A stretch of DNA of 64,000 bases from positions 29,870 to 93,869 of the forward strand of contig JACPWY010000030.1 in assembly GCA_016196825.1 (NCBI GenBank), read 5' to 3'. Below, piece by piece: positions 41,836 to 51,643 of the stretch (its first letter is position 1; each line of letters begins with the position of its first letter). A program made the position numbers and the translations under genes. Origin of the DNA: Deltaproteobacteria bacterium. Lineage in GTDB: Bacteria; Bdellovibrionota; FAC87; UBA2466. Below the pieces are notes generated by a model that was given only the letters and a program-made list of their open reading frames with translations, searched no databases and was not told where the DNA came from.

Positions 41836-42717
41836 ATGAAACTCATTGGCATCGGATTCTTACTGCTGTTTTTTGCACCTGCCTTCGGCGCATTAAAACA
41901 CTGCGCTCAGGAGCTAGCTGAGCCGGCCTCCTGGTGGGAGAAGCAGAATGGCGTTGCCAATGAAATGATGCGATTGGCGCAGGACGCAGTTCGCACGGGA
42001 AGCGATTACATTTCGGATCCCGGTGGGAACTATTCGCATCCGCGTGATTTTCTAAGAAACTTCGGGCACCTTTCCGGAACCTATTGGTCGCTCGCCGGCA
42101 GCGGGAGTTTGCTCAGCCAAACGGATGAACGGCTTAAGACTTTAGTAAGGGATCAGAACGCGAGGCTCTGCGCTACGGCGAGCTTGGTCAATGCGGTACT
42201 GGCGGTGCGTATTCACTTTCAACACTCCTTTTGGGGAACTCAGTCGGCCGCCCAATGGGGCCGTGCGACGGCAATGGAAGTTATTAATGAGGCGTCGACC
42301 CGTTTCGGTAAGGACGTTCGAAGGGGAATGTACTTGGACATTGCAAAGGAGATATTGGGGTCGCAGTTCAAGAAAGCAGGGCTCGCGGATGCCGTCGAAG
42401 TCTCGCGCTACGCTTTATGGTATCAGCGAAATACCCGGTTCGACCTCTCGATGTTCTTTCGCAATCGGAATACGATTCTCATCGCGTCGTTTTATGATCC
42501 AGATAGTGATTCCTATCATGCGGTGAATCTCATCGACTACAATCCAACCAATCGGGAAGTGTTTTTCTCCGACCCTTACCAACCGAACTCGCTGTGGCAT
42601 CTTAAGGCAACGTCAGGATGGCATCGTGGCAAGCCGACCGTGCAACTCCGGCTTCCTCAACTCGGGCACCCCGATGCGCTATTGGATGAGGTCATCGCAA
42701 TCACTCTGCGACCGTAG
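41836..42717 (+). CDS. Secreted C39-like cysteine peptidase candidate
   Basis: 293 aa. Signal peptide MKLIGIGFLLLFFAPAFG. RDQNARLCATASLVNAVLAV has the catalytic-Cys pattern of papain-like C39/BtrH folds, followed by a His in DSYHAVNLIDYN and an Asp in FFSDPYQPNSLWHLK; the Cys-His-Asp order and distances suit a C39-type hydrolase. The assignment rests on this pattern alone. Located between the four-helix-bundle element and hicAB, all accessory in look. Confidence 0.55.
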   Translation: MKLIGIGFLLLFFAPAFGALKHCAQELAEPASWWEKQNGVANEMMRLAQDAVRTGSDYISDPGGNYSHPRDFLRNFGHLSGTYWSLAGSGSLLSQTDERLKTLVRDQNARLCATASLVNAVLAVRIHFQHSFWGTQSAAQWGRATAMEVINEASTRFGKDVRRGMYLDIAKEILGSQFKKAGLADAVEVSRYALWYQRNTRFDLSMFFRNRNTILIASFYDPDSDSYHAVNLIDYNPTNREVFFSDPYQPNSLWHLKATSGWHRGKPTVQLRLPQLGHPDALLDEVIAITLRP

Positions 42718-43036
42718 ACTCACGAAAGTGGAGCCCGGCTTCCAAGAGAGTGGAGCCACGCAGATAACTGCGTTCCGAAAGGGCGACATCCTGACGAACC
42801 AAGACTAAAGCGTTGGGATCTATCGTCGATAACGAAACAATTTTCGTGGGAGAAATACTGGTTTCATTGCCCGGGTTGCCCGGGGCGGCTGCGGGAGCCC
42901 TTCAATCCAATAAATCGGCCCCGGGCGATCTCTGCCCTTCAGTGTTTAATGCACTTTACAACGTTGGCTCTTTAGCCATCGCTGACATGTCCTCAGATCT
43001 CCTCGATAAAATCGCTTAATGGAGGCTTGACCCAGT
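42718..43036. other. Region with one doubtful short frame
   Basis: A TTG-start frame at 42813-43019 (68 aa) encodes a stretch with little low-complexity bias but no recognisable domain or ribosome site. It is not reported as a gene. Nothing else in the region is supported. Confidence 0.4.
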
Positions 43037-43462
43037 CTAAACTAACTTGATCAAGAAAAAGCGTTGATCGCTGACGGAACCGACCAATTGAACTAATTTT
43101 TCCAAGGACGCCTGAGCCCATCCCGATTCATACCGACCAAAGGTGTTAGGCGAGTTGGATCCCAGCTTCTTGGACGCTGCCCGAACGGTCAATCCGACAG
43201 ATGACCGTTGCTGCGCGAGCATGAAGGACATAATCCTTTGGGAGTCAGTGGCAAATAACGCGAAGGTGGTTCCGTCTAAGAGTTGGCTGCTCACTTTTAG
43301 TTTTCTATCACCCGCTGCTTCCCGCACGGCAGAAACTATGGCCTTCAGAGCATCTGCGCGGGTTCGTCCCTGAGAAAAAACCCCAAGAATGGGAACCCCT
43401 ACGCCCCAAGATTGCCTCTTCCCCACGGGAGGTTTCAGAACACCCTCGAATGCGAGCTTCAT
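43037..43462 (-). CDS. hicB: HicB-type antitoxin with XRE helix-turn-helix
   Basis: 141 aa. N-terminal HicB-like fold (VGVPILGVFSQGRTRADALKAIVSAVREA) followed by a C-terminal XRE domain (LTVRAASKKLGSNSPNTFGRYESGWAQASLEKLVQLV). Overlaps the hicA stop by 4 bp. It should bind the toxin and the promoter palindrome at 43700. Confidence 0.8.
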   Translation of the reverse strand: MKLAFEGVLKPPVGKRQSWGVGVPILGVFSQGRTRADALKAIVSAVREAAGDRKLKVSSQLLDGTTFALFATDSQRIMSFMLAQQRSSVGLTVRAASKKLGSNSPNTFGRYESGWAQASLEKLVQLVGSVSDQRFFLIKLV

Positions 43463-43650
43463 CGTTTTGCTCCAGGTTTAGAATTAAGGACCACAAACTT
43501 GAAGATGGCTTTGGCTGTCCACTCGTTAATTTCTCTGTGTCTTGGAACCATCGTCACCTGAGTTCCGTTGGTCCATTTTTCATGGCTGGAGCCACCGATC
43601 GGCCACCAGCCATGATTTCTGAGCTTTACCGCAAGATCTCGACGCTTCAT
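43459..43650 (-). CDS. hicA: HicA toxin (mRNA interferase)
   Basis: 63 aa from ATG 43650. MKRRDLAVKLRNHGWWPIGGSSHEKWTNG carries the catalytic His (GGSSHEKW), with VPRHREINEWTAKAIFK completing the double-stranded RNA-binding-like fold. A TTG at 43659 is an alternative start. Acts by mRNA cleavage when released from HicB. Confidence 0.85.
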   Translation of the reverse strand: MKRRDLAVKLRNHGWWPIGGSSHEKWTNGTQVTMVPRHREINEWTAKAIFKFVVLNSKPGAKR

Positions 43651-43699
43651 CGAGATCAATTTTCATAGACTCGCGATGGAAGCAAAGATCAGAGGGTTG

Positions 43700-43724
43700 C
43701 ACGGATATTGTATACCGATTCGTG
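43700..43724 (-). promoter_or_regulatory. Palindrome upstream of hicAB
   Basis: Imperfect inverted repeat with arms CACGGAT and ATTCGTG around TATTGTATACC. On the minus strand it holds a -10-like TATACAAT, so it overlaps the probable hicA promoter. A site with the same GTATAC-CG...GTATA look lies at 53806. Confidence 0.5.
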
Positions 43725-43759
43725 TATAACTTGAAGGATGGCTGATCGAGAGTAAGAGA

Positions 43760-46201
43760 CTACTTCTTGATCTTCTCTTCGAGTTGAACAGATACGGTGT
43801 GGGTCTCGTTTTCAACCACTTCGTATTCCTTCTCCTGGTTGATTCCGAGGACTTCATTTTTGAAGAGGAATTTGTGGCGCCGACCAGCGTGGAGTGTGAG
43901 GTCGAAAGCTTCCCCCGCGGGAAGGTAGCGAACCTCCTGCCCATCGACCCAGACATTGGCGTTCTGGCTCAAGATTAGCCTCACTACCCCCAATGGAATC
44001 TTGGTCAGCGTGTAATACTTCTCGTCGGTTCGCTTCTTGATGACGAGATTCTCACTGATGTTCTGGAAGCCCTCTTTTTCGATGGTGATATTTTTGGTCG
44101 CCCCGCATGGAAGCACAAATGTCTGAGGCGTCACGCCCTTCTTTGCCTCGCCCTCGGTGCCGGCATCTATGATTACGTTCGCGCCCGCTGGATCGGTCGA
44201 AACTTTCATGATGCATTGATCTTCGTTTTTCGCCTTTTCATCGGCGGTGGAGGTAGGTGCTTTGAAATTGTTGTCCGACGAATTCAAAGGCTTTGGCGGC
44301 AGAGCCCCTTCGGCCGGCGCCCGTTCTGAAAACTGCTTGAGGAGAGCTGGAAGTCCCCCCTGCTGGTACAAGAGAAAAAAGCCACCGAGAAACAGAGCCA
44401 CGGAGGCTACAGCCAAATAAGCCGGAACCTTGGAACGTTTCGGTGGCCCAGAAAAGGGATCATCAGTGTAGACGTTACGGGCCTTTGGCTCGGGTGAGCG
44501 CGGCCGAGGTTTAATAGGGCGCCGACCCGGCGATTCAGTTTCGACATTCGCCTTCGGAAGAATGTGCGAGATTCCAGACTGTTCCTTCTCCGGGTCGCGC
44601 ACGTGGAGATCAGCCGCGGTCACACTCTTAAAGGATGAGGCTTTCCGACTTGTTTCCCCTGGTAACATCACCTCGGGATCGGAGACCGATCCCTCTGGTC
44701 GTGCCTTGCCAGCGGGCGCCACCGTCTGTGAGAGAGTCTTGGGCTGGGTCGAAACGGAACCAGCGAATGGGCTCGGAGTCACGAGCTCATCCTCCGACAC
44801 CATCGTACGATCCACATCGTGGGCATTCATCGTCTTAAGCGAGGTCTTTGTCGTTGGGGCAGAGGGAGGCGGGGCCGGCGGCTTGGCTGTCGCCTTATTC
44901 ACCTCGGGAGGGGTGTCCTCGAGAGTCATCATCGCATTGTTGACCTCACCCGCCGTCTCGAAATCCATGAGGGTGTGTTCTTTTTTCGAGATGAGCGTCG
45001 CTCCGCCCGGTTCGGCGCCGGGATCGTTCATTGGAACCACCCCGCCGGTGACCACTGTCTCAGAGCCAGTCTCTGATCGCGTGATATCGCCTTCAAAGCC
45101 TTCCTTCTCGACGCTTCCCGCCTGCGTGTTTCCGCCCTGTGAAAATGTGATCGATTGGCGAAGCGCCTCTTCCCAACGCTTCTTTTCGATCTCGATCTCT
45201 TCTTTGAAGACCTTGGTCAGTACATCCGAGACATCCCGCTGCGAGAAGGTTGGATAGAAGCGGGCCAAATAACTTTGCAGGTCGCGGCTGAGTGCGCCGG
45301 CTTCCGGGTAGCGAAGTGATTGATCCTTCGTGAGCCCCTTTAGAATAATCCGCTCGAGCTCTGGCTTGACGTTGGGGTTAATCTTCGACGGCGGCATGAT
45401 CTGACAATCCTGGATCATCTTCAGAGTCGCGAGATCGTTTTCGGCCGCGAAAAGCCTCTTGCCCGTGAGCATCTCCCAGAGGATGATCACCGTCGAAAAA
45501 ATGTCGGAACGCGAATCCACGGAATCGCCATTGGCTTGTTCCGGTGACATGTAGCCAAATTTTCCTTTGATGACGCCCGAACGGGTCTCATCCACTTTGT
45601 CTTTCGCCTTCGCGATACCAAAGTCCACGATCTTAATGGCCCCTTCGTAGCTGCACATGATGTTCTGGGGGGACATGTCGCGGTGGATGATGTTAAGCGG
45701 CTGACCTTTGAGATCATCCTTCTTCTTGTGCGCGTAATCGAGCCCTTTGGACGCTTCATTCACGACATAGACACTGAACGGGATCGGAATCGGAACGTTC
45801 GCTTTCTTCGCCTTGTTGATGAATTGGCGAAGGTTTTTGCCATCCACAAACTCCATCGCGAGCAGATACATGTCGCCGCTCTGGATGAAGTCGTAGATCT
45901 GAACAATGTTGGCGTGGGTCAGCTGGCTAGAGAGCCGCGCCTCGTACTCGAACATCTTTTGGAATTCGTCGTTCTGGCTGTAATTGGGCAGGATCCTTTT
46001 GACGGCGAGTTGCTTGACGAATCCGCCCGCGCCGTCAGCCTTCGCGCGGTAGACTTCGGCCATTCCGCCCGAGGCCAGGCGTTCGAGAAGAACGTACTTT
46101 CCTTGTTTAAACGGCTTGAATTCCAAAGAGTTAACCTCTGCTCTGACGCTAAGCACCGCCCTGGTGCGCGAATCGAGAGACTTACGAATTCTTATCGGCA
46201 A
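43760..46201 (-). CDS. Ser/Thr protein kinase with PEGA domains
   Basis: 813 aa. N-terminal kinase: GKYVLLERLASGGMAEVYRA (glycine loop), AVKRI (Lys), IIHRDMSPQNIM and DFGIAKA, all intact, then KFGYMSPEQA. A long Pro/Ala/Ser linker of about 250 residues follows, a transmembrane helix (VPAYLAVASVALFLGGFFLLY) near 640, and two PEGA-like modules (CIMKVSTDPAGANVIID; VVRLILSQNANVWVDGQEV). It senses outside and phosphorylates inside. TTG 46126 is a plausible start that removes the odd N-terminus. Divergent from mreB, about 120 bp. Confidence 0.85.
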   Translation of the reverse strand: MPIRIRKSLDSRTRAVLSVRAEVNSLEFKPFKQGKYVLLERLASGGMAEVYRAKADGAGGFVKQLAVKRILPNYSQNDEFQKMFEYEARLSSQLTHANIVQIYDFIQSGDMYLLAMEFVDGKNLRQFINKAKKANVPIPIPFSVYVVNEASKGLDYAHKKKDDLKGQPLNIIHRDMSPQNIMCSYEGAIKIVDFGIAKAKDKVDETRSGVIKGKFGYMSPEQANGDSVDSRSDIFSTVIILWEMLTGKRLFAAENDLATLKMIQDCQIMPPSKINPNVKPELERIILKGLTKDQSLRYPEAGALSRDLQSYLARFYPTFSQRDVSDVLTKVFKEEIEIEKKRWEEALRQSITFSQGGNTQAGSVEKEGFEGDITRSETGSETVVTGGVVPMNDPGAEPGGATLISKKEHTLMDFETAGEVNNAMMTLEDTPPEVNKATAKPPAPPPSAPTTKTSLKTMNAHDVDRTMVSEDELVTPSPFAGSVSTQPKTLSQTVAPAGKARPEGSVSDPEVMLPGETSRKASSFKSVTAADLHVRDPEKEQSGISHILPKANVETESPGRRPIKPRPRSPEPKARNVYTDDPFSGPPKRSKVPAYLAVASVALFLGGFFLLYQQGGLPALLKQFSERAPAEGALPPKPLNSSDNNFKAPTSTADEKAKNEDQCIMKVSTDPAGANVIIDAGTEGEAKKGVTPQTFVLPCGATKNITIEKEGFQNISENLVIKKRTDEKYYTLTKIPLGVVRLILSQNANVWVDGQEVRYLPAGEAFDLTLHAGRRHKFLFKNEVLGINQEKEYEVVENETHTVSVQLEEKIKK

Positions 46202-46293
46202 GTAGGCGAAAAGAATTCAATAACTCCTCGAAACGCTTTGCATTATTCACGAATTCCAGAGTGACTCATGCCCTAAACCGCAATATATTGTGA

Positions 46294-47394
<1,101 letters not shown>

Positions 47395-47404
47395 CCAAAC
47401 TGAA

Positions 47405-47827
47405 TCAACCCTCCCAAGGGTTCAGGCATCTCACGCCACATCGAGCAATAGCAGCACTGTCCCTCGTTACGAATGTCAAACGATGAGCCATCGCCGAAGC
47501 GGCAAGAAGAGAGTCAATGGCGGGTAGGGCGCCCCCTTCCCGTTCGGCTGCACCGCAGATTTGTCCCCAGAGAAGTCCTGCCTGCTCATCGATTTCAAGA
47601 ATCCTATTTTCGAATCGAGGCACGAGTTCCTCGTTGAGCCACCGCTCCAGGATTTGTTTTCGCTTGGAGGTGTCAAGCTTCGAGATTCCTTTTTCCAACT
47701 CACCCAGAGTGAGCACGCTAATCGCGAGGTCATTCTCATCTTGATCGTTGACCCAGGTCACAACATTCCGATCAGGCACTTTCTTAACCAATTCAGATAG
47801 AACGCACGTATCAACGAGAAACTTCAC
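47405..47827 (-). CDS. vapC: PIN-domain toxin (VapC/FitB-like)
   Basis: 140 aa. MKFLVDTCVLSELV (Asp), ISVLTLGELEKGI (Glu), PAIDSLLAASAMAHRLTFVTRDSA (Asp pair) give the PIN catalytic set. The start overlaps the Phd-type antitoxin stop by ATGA. Convergent with mreB, 10 bp. Confidence 0.9.
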   Translation of the reverse strand: MKFLVDTCVLSELVKKVPDRNVVTWVNDQDENDLAISVLTLGELEKGISKLDTSKRKQILERWLNEELVPRFENRILEIDEQAGLLWGQICGAAEREGGALPAIDSLLAASAMAHRLTFVTRDSAAIARCGVRCLNPWEG

Positions 47828-48069
47828 AATTCGACCTTCCTCCCCAAATCCTTGCGGCGCTTTTCCACTGGCATACCCTTTAAGGGTGATTGAGAAAAAA
47901 ATTGCACCAGCGAAGTTCTTGGAGTGGTCAACTTTTGGAAGTCCTTCATTGAAATGATCGCGACAGAATCGGTTCCCCGACGGGTGACTATCTGAGGCCC
48001 TTCAAGAAGCGCCCTCTCAACAACCTCGCTCAACCGATTCTTTGCGTCTTGTAACTGCCATCTCTTCAA
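47824..48069 (-). CDS. Phd/YefM family antitoxin
   Basis: 81 aa from TTG 48069, chosen because GGAG lies upstream and the family N-terminus is KRWQLQDAKNRLSEVVERAL; the longer open frame to 48117 crosses the promoter. Then EGPQIVTRRGTDSVAIISMKDFQKL is the YefM/Phd core. Its promoter palindrome is at 48088. Confidence 0.85.
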   Translation of the reverse strand: MKRWQLQDAKNRLSEVVERALLEGPQIVTRRGTDSVAIISMKDFQKLTTPRTSLVQFFSQSPLKGMPVEKRRKDLGRKVEL

Positions 48070-48087
48070 CTGAATCTCCAATCTAGA

Positions 48088-48117
48088 CAGTCTAGACTGT
48101 ATGAGCGGAAGAGTCAA
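48088..48117 (-). promoter_or_regulatory. Promoter with operator of the Phd/PIN module
   Basis: On the minus strand TTGACT (48112-48117) and TAGACT (48089-48094) are spaced 17 bp. The perfect 12-bp palindrome CAGTCTAGACTG (48088-48099) covers the -10. TTG 48069 is 20 bases further, so the leader is short. Confidence 0.7.
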
Positions 48118-48208
48118 TCCTGCGTCGGATCAGCCGACCACCAGCTAACAAATTCCGGCGTTACACAACAGTGGTGAGTCAGGGATTTAGTTTCGAACAG
48201 AGGCCCGA

Positions 48209-49606
48209 TTACCCATCCGCCGGGCCCCAGGCGGGCATTGAGCATTCGGAGCCGGGGGGGGAGATTTTCCGGCGGAAGGTGCCGTCGACGTTCATGATGT
48301 AGACGGAGTATTGACCGCCTTCGCTGCTCGAGTAGGCGAGGTGGCGGCCAGTCGGGCCCCAGCTGGGGTTTTCATTATTGAATCGTTTTCCCGTTGGGTT
48401 ATCGCCGCTGGTAAGGCGTTGGAGATTGTTGCCGTCGGTGTCGATCTCATAGAGATCAAAATTGCCTTCACCCGTGCGCTGAGCCGCAAAGACGATCTTG
48501 TCTCCGCGCGGTGACCATGCGGGCGTGGCATTGTATTGCCCCGCAAACGTCAGCTGAGTGGCAACCTTCGTCGCCACATCGACAATATAGATCATCGGGT
48601 GGCCGGTGCGAGCGCTCGAAAAGACGAGCTTGTCGCTGGTGGGAGACCAGTAAGGCTCAACATCAAACAAAAGCGTCGTCAGATTCGGCTGAAACCCATC
48701 GCTCGCCACACGCCGCCACTGAATCATTCGACTCAGGGGCTCCGGCTCGCCCCCTTCGGACGGAAGAAGATAGAGCTCCGGCCGACCGTTATAGCTCAAG
48801 GTCATCGCAATCCGTTTGCCATCGGGCGCCCAGTTGGCACCACTGTTCATCCCGTCGCGGGCCGACAAAACCTCACGTTGGCCGGAGCTGAGCTTGTGCT
48901 TCTTGAGCACTGTCCCCATTCGATTCCCACTCACGAGATCGAACTGGGTGTACGAAATATACTTTCCATCCGGCGACCAGGCCGGGCTGAGAGTGATCGT
49001 ATTGTCAGCCGTCAGGCGAATCACATTGCCGCCATCAGTTCCCACCACAAAGAGTTCCTTCGAACCAGGCCGACCATTCTTCGGCGGCGTCCGACAGATC
49101 ATTGCGACACGGCTGAAATAAAGCCCCTTCTCGCCCGTGAGGCTCTTGAGAATCTCCTCGGAAAGAGCGTGGACGAGACGTGAATATTGATCCACAGAGT
49201 GCTGGTATCGGGTGCCAAAGACTCTCTTCTGCCCTGGAATATCGTAGAGTGAAGCCTCAAGCGCGAGCTGCTTCCCCTTGAGCCGGTAACCCACCTTCAG
49301 CACAAAGGTGGATCCCACAGCTCTCCACTCCTCATATTTCAATTTTTCAATATCCTGGGGCTTGTCGAGCTGTGCGAATTTACCGGGCGGGGTGAAATCG
49401 AAGAGCCCCATAAACTCCAGGTCATCACGAATCTGCTCCTCCAACTCTGCAGCCAGGTTTTTCTCCGGTTTCTGTGAATCGGGTAGTTGGTGAAGCCGGC
49501 CCAGCGCGAGCTGAGCCCTTTTGGTCTGGGCTCCGGTTACCGTGATGTACACATCGGCAAAACAGGACACCGAGAGAAACAACAAAATAAAGGCCAGTCT
49601 CACCAA
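48209..49606 (-). CDS. tolB: Tol-Pal system protein TolB
   Basis: 465 aa with signal peptide MVRLAFILLFLSVSCFA. N-terminal domain (LAAELEEQIRDDLEFMGLFDF, YRLKGKQLALEASLYD) and six beta-propeller WD-like repeats with the Pro-Ser-Trp-ser-PDG pattern (SPAWSPDGKYISYTQF, PAWSPRGDKIVFA, PSWGPTGRHLAYSS). Works with Pal and TolQRA in outer-membrane constriction. Last gene of the Tol run; pal is not in the window. Confidence 0.9.
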   Translation of the reverse strand: MVRLAFILLFLSVSCFADVYITVTGAQTKRAQLALGRLHQLPDSQKPEKNLAAELEEQIRDDLEFMGLFDFTPPGKFAQLDKPQDIEKLKYEEWRAVGSTFVLKVGYRLKGKQLALEASLYDIPGQKRVFGTRYQHSVDQYSRLVHALSEEILKSLTGEKGLYFSRVAMICRTPPKNGRPGSKELFVVGTDGGNVIRLTADNTITLSPAWSPDGKYISYTQFDLVSGNRMGTVLKKHKLSSGQREVLSARDGMNSGANWAPDGKRIAMTLSYNGRPELYLLPSEGGEPEPLSRMIQWRRVASDGFQPNLTTLLFDVEPYWSPTSDKLVFSSARTGHPMIYIVDVATKVATQLTFAGQYNATPAWSPRGDKIVFAAQRTGEGNFDLYEIDTDGNNLQRLTSGDNPTGKRFNNENPSWGPTGRHLAYSSSEGGQYSVYIMNVDGTFRRKISPPGSECSMPAWGPADG

Positions 49607-49607
49607 A

Positions 49608-50393
49608 TTACTCCGCCGGTTTGAACTCGACTGTAATCCCGTTTTTGATCAACGACAAATCGGCCGGAACGGGCAGGGGCTGCGCCTGATCGATCGCCTG
49701 TAGCACCGCAGCATCATAGAGATGGTCCTGTGATGAGGCGAGAACCTTCTTACTCCGCACACGTCCTGTCGGAAAGAGTTCAATGTGGACGATGGTGAGG
49801 AGGGCCTTCTTCTTCTGCCAAGGGTACACATTGAAATGCTCCTTGATCGCCGCGCGCACCTTGGCGTCGTAGAGATCCTTGGCGGTGCCCAGCTCACCCG
49901 TCCGGGCATTGCCCTGCGCCATGATATTGCCCTTAAGCTGCGCCCGGCCTTCATTCTGCCCCTTATTGAGAGCGAGGTTTTTCATCGCCTGCTCCCGACG
50001 GGCCTCGGCCTCTAATTCCTTCAGCGCCTTATCCTGATCGGCTTGGCGCTTCTTCAACTTTTCCTGCGTCGACATCGTCTTCTCTCTGGGCAGCAGCATC
50101 TCCTGCGGTTCAACCGGAACCCGTATGTCTTTCATCGGCGCCGGCGTATCCACAACCGGCTGCGACATGTCCAGGGCCGGCCTCTGATTCGGCAGCTCAT
50201 CGGGCAGAGCCACAACATCCACCTGGATAAAATCCTGATAGAGGCTCTTTTTCGCATCGGGCATCTTGTACGCGAAAAACCCCGAGACGTGGAAGATGAT
50301 CAGAACCACTGCTATCGAAACATGCAGAGCAATGGAGAAAAAAAGCGCGGGCAAAGGAACGTAGAGAAACCTTTGAGAAAGGGTATCGGTCAC
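49608..50393 (-). CDS. tolA: TolA-like protein (TonB/TolA energy transducer)
   Basis: 261 aa from GTG 50393. One N-terminal transmembrane helix (ALFFSIALHVSIAVVLIIFHV), a Pro-rich then coiled-coil helical stalk (KLKKRQADQDKALKELEAEARREQA), and a TonB-type C-terminal domain (PWQKKKALLTIVHIELFPTGRV). It links the TolQR motor to the outer membrane. Overlaps the tolR stop (GTGA). Confidence 0.8.
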   Translation of the reverse strand: MTDTLSQRFLYVPLPALFFSIALHVSIAVVLIIFHVSGFFAYKMPDAKKSLYQDFIQVDVVALPDELPNQRPALDMSQPVVDTPAPMKDIRVPVEPQEMLLPREKTMSTQEKLKKRQADQDKALKELEAEARREQAMKNLALNKGQNEGRAQLKGNIMAQGNARTGELGTAKDLYDAKVRAAIKEHFNVYPWQKKKALLTIVHIELFPTGRVRSKKVLASSQDHLYDAAVLQAIDQAQPLPVPADLSLIKNGITVEFKPAE

Positions 50394-50815
50394 TTTTTCT
50401 TCTTTTTCTCTTCCGACAACGTTACCAGCCCAATCTTATGGATTCCGGCCGTCTTCACGGCCGACATAGCCTGCGCCACAAAGGCATAAGGGAGGTCGCC
50501 ATCGGCGCGAATGAAGATTTCGGGGTTCGGACGCCCCCTAAAAAAACTCTGAAGGTGAGAGATCAGCTCGGCGTACGGCACCTCGGTCTTATTGATAAAG
50601 ATACGATAATCCTTCGTCATGCTGAGGGTCGTCGGCTGTTCGTTTTTTGGAAGAGCTTTGGCCGTGGCCTTCGGCAATTGGATTGCAATCCCACTTTCGA
50701 GCATCGGGGCGGCCACCATGAAAACGACGAGCAGCACCAACATTACATCGATCAGAGGAGTGACATTGATCTCGGAAAGGGGGGAGAGGTCATCGGAGGA
50801 GGGTGTGAACGCCAC
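50390..50815 (-). CDS. tolR: TolR/ExbD family motor protein
   Basis: 141 aa. SPLSEINVTPLIDVMLVLLVVFMVAAP is the single membrane helix with the proton-binding Asp (Asp24-like position) of ExbD/TolR; the C-terminal domain follows (IFINKTEVPYAELISHLQSF). Uses the proton gradient with TolQ to energise TolA. C-terminal Lys run. Confidence 0.9.
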   Translation of the reverse strand: MAFTPSSDDLSPLSEINVTPLIDVMLVLLVVFMVAAPMLESGIAIQLPKATAKALPKNEQPTTLSMTKDYRIFINKTEVPYAELISHLQSFFRGRPNPEIFIRADGDLPYAFVAQAMSAVKTAGIHKIGLVTLSEEKKKKK

Positions 50816-50831
50816 TGTGAGACCTCGAGGA

Positions 50832-51566
50832 TTAAGCCGAAACGAAATTACGCTTTACGATATTCAAGAAATCGGCCGCAAAGTTCTCCATCTGCGAGCG
50901 CAAACCGCGCACTCGGTGGATGTAAAAATTGTATCCCATCACAGCTGGGATAGCGCAGACGAGCCCCACCGCCGTCGCGATCAGCGCCTCGGCGATGCCG
51001 GGAGCCACAGTGGCTAGGCTCGCGCCGCCTTGAGCCCCAATATTCTGGAATGCATTCATGATGCCCCAGACCGTGCCAAATAGGCCAATGAAAGGCGCGG
51101 TGCTGCCCGTCGTAGCCAGAAAGGGAAGTGAACGTTCGAGGCGCAGATATTCGTTGCGGCAGGTGCGCTGCAGAGCCCGCTCCAGATTCTCCATCGATGA
51201 GTGGGGCGTCACGACCCAGCCCGTATCGGTCTTGCCGCTCTTTTGCCGCTCCTTATCCATAAGCCGCTGAAGCTCCAGATACCCAGCCTGGTACACCCTC
51301 GCCACCGTCGCATGGGGGTGGCGTTTCGCTTCGGTGTAGATCCCATCCATGCTTTTGCCACTCCAGAAGGTCTCCAAAAAAGCCTCTGAGGAACCCGTGC
51401 ACTTGCTCAGGGTGCGCCATTTAAAAAGAATGATCGCCCAAGTGAGCACCGAAAAACTGATCAGAAGGAACAAGACCAGCTGCACCACGCCACTGGCATT
51501 GAGCATAATGTCGATGGCGTTGAGGGATATAGCCTGTGCGGCATCATGAGTTGCGGGGTTCGCCAT
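50832..51566 (-). CDS. tolQ: TolQ/ExbB family proton channel
   Basis: 244 aa. Three transmembrane helices: QLVLFLLISFSVLTWAIILF, then LPFLATTGSTAPFIGLFGTVWGIM and EALIATAVGLVCAIPAVMGYNFY. The TGSTAPFIGLFGTVWG stretch is the MotA/TolQ/ExbB core. It forms the motor with TolR. First gene in the run; the divergent trmFO start is about 75 bp away. Confidence 0.9.
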   Translation of the reverse strand: MANPATHDAAQAISLNAIDIMLNASGVVQLVLFLLISFSVLTWAIILFKWRTLSKCTGSSEAFLETFWSGKSMDGIYTEAKRHPHATVARVYQAGYLELQRLMDKERQKSGKTDTGWVVTPHSSMENLERALQRTCRNEYLRLERSLPFLATTGSTAPFIGLFGTVWGIMNAFQNIGAQGGASLATVAPGIAEALIATAVGLVCAIPAVMGYNFYIHRVRGLRSQMENFAADFLNIVKRNFVSA

Positions 51567-51643
51567 ATCTGATGGGTATCTCTGGAGACCAAATTAGTGT
51601 AAGAGATGCCCCATACAAAATCAAGAAGGCCGGGTGCGTTAGC

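Noticed and set aside
42813..43019. 68-aa TTG-start frame
   Set aside because: No ribosome site or recognisable domain; treated as unsupported.
44562..45257. 231-aa plus-strand frame in the PEGA kinase gene
   Set aside because: Shadow of the Ser/Pro-rich linker of the kinase; the minus frame has the full kinase motif set.
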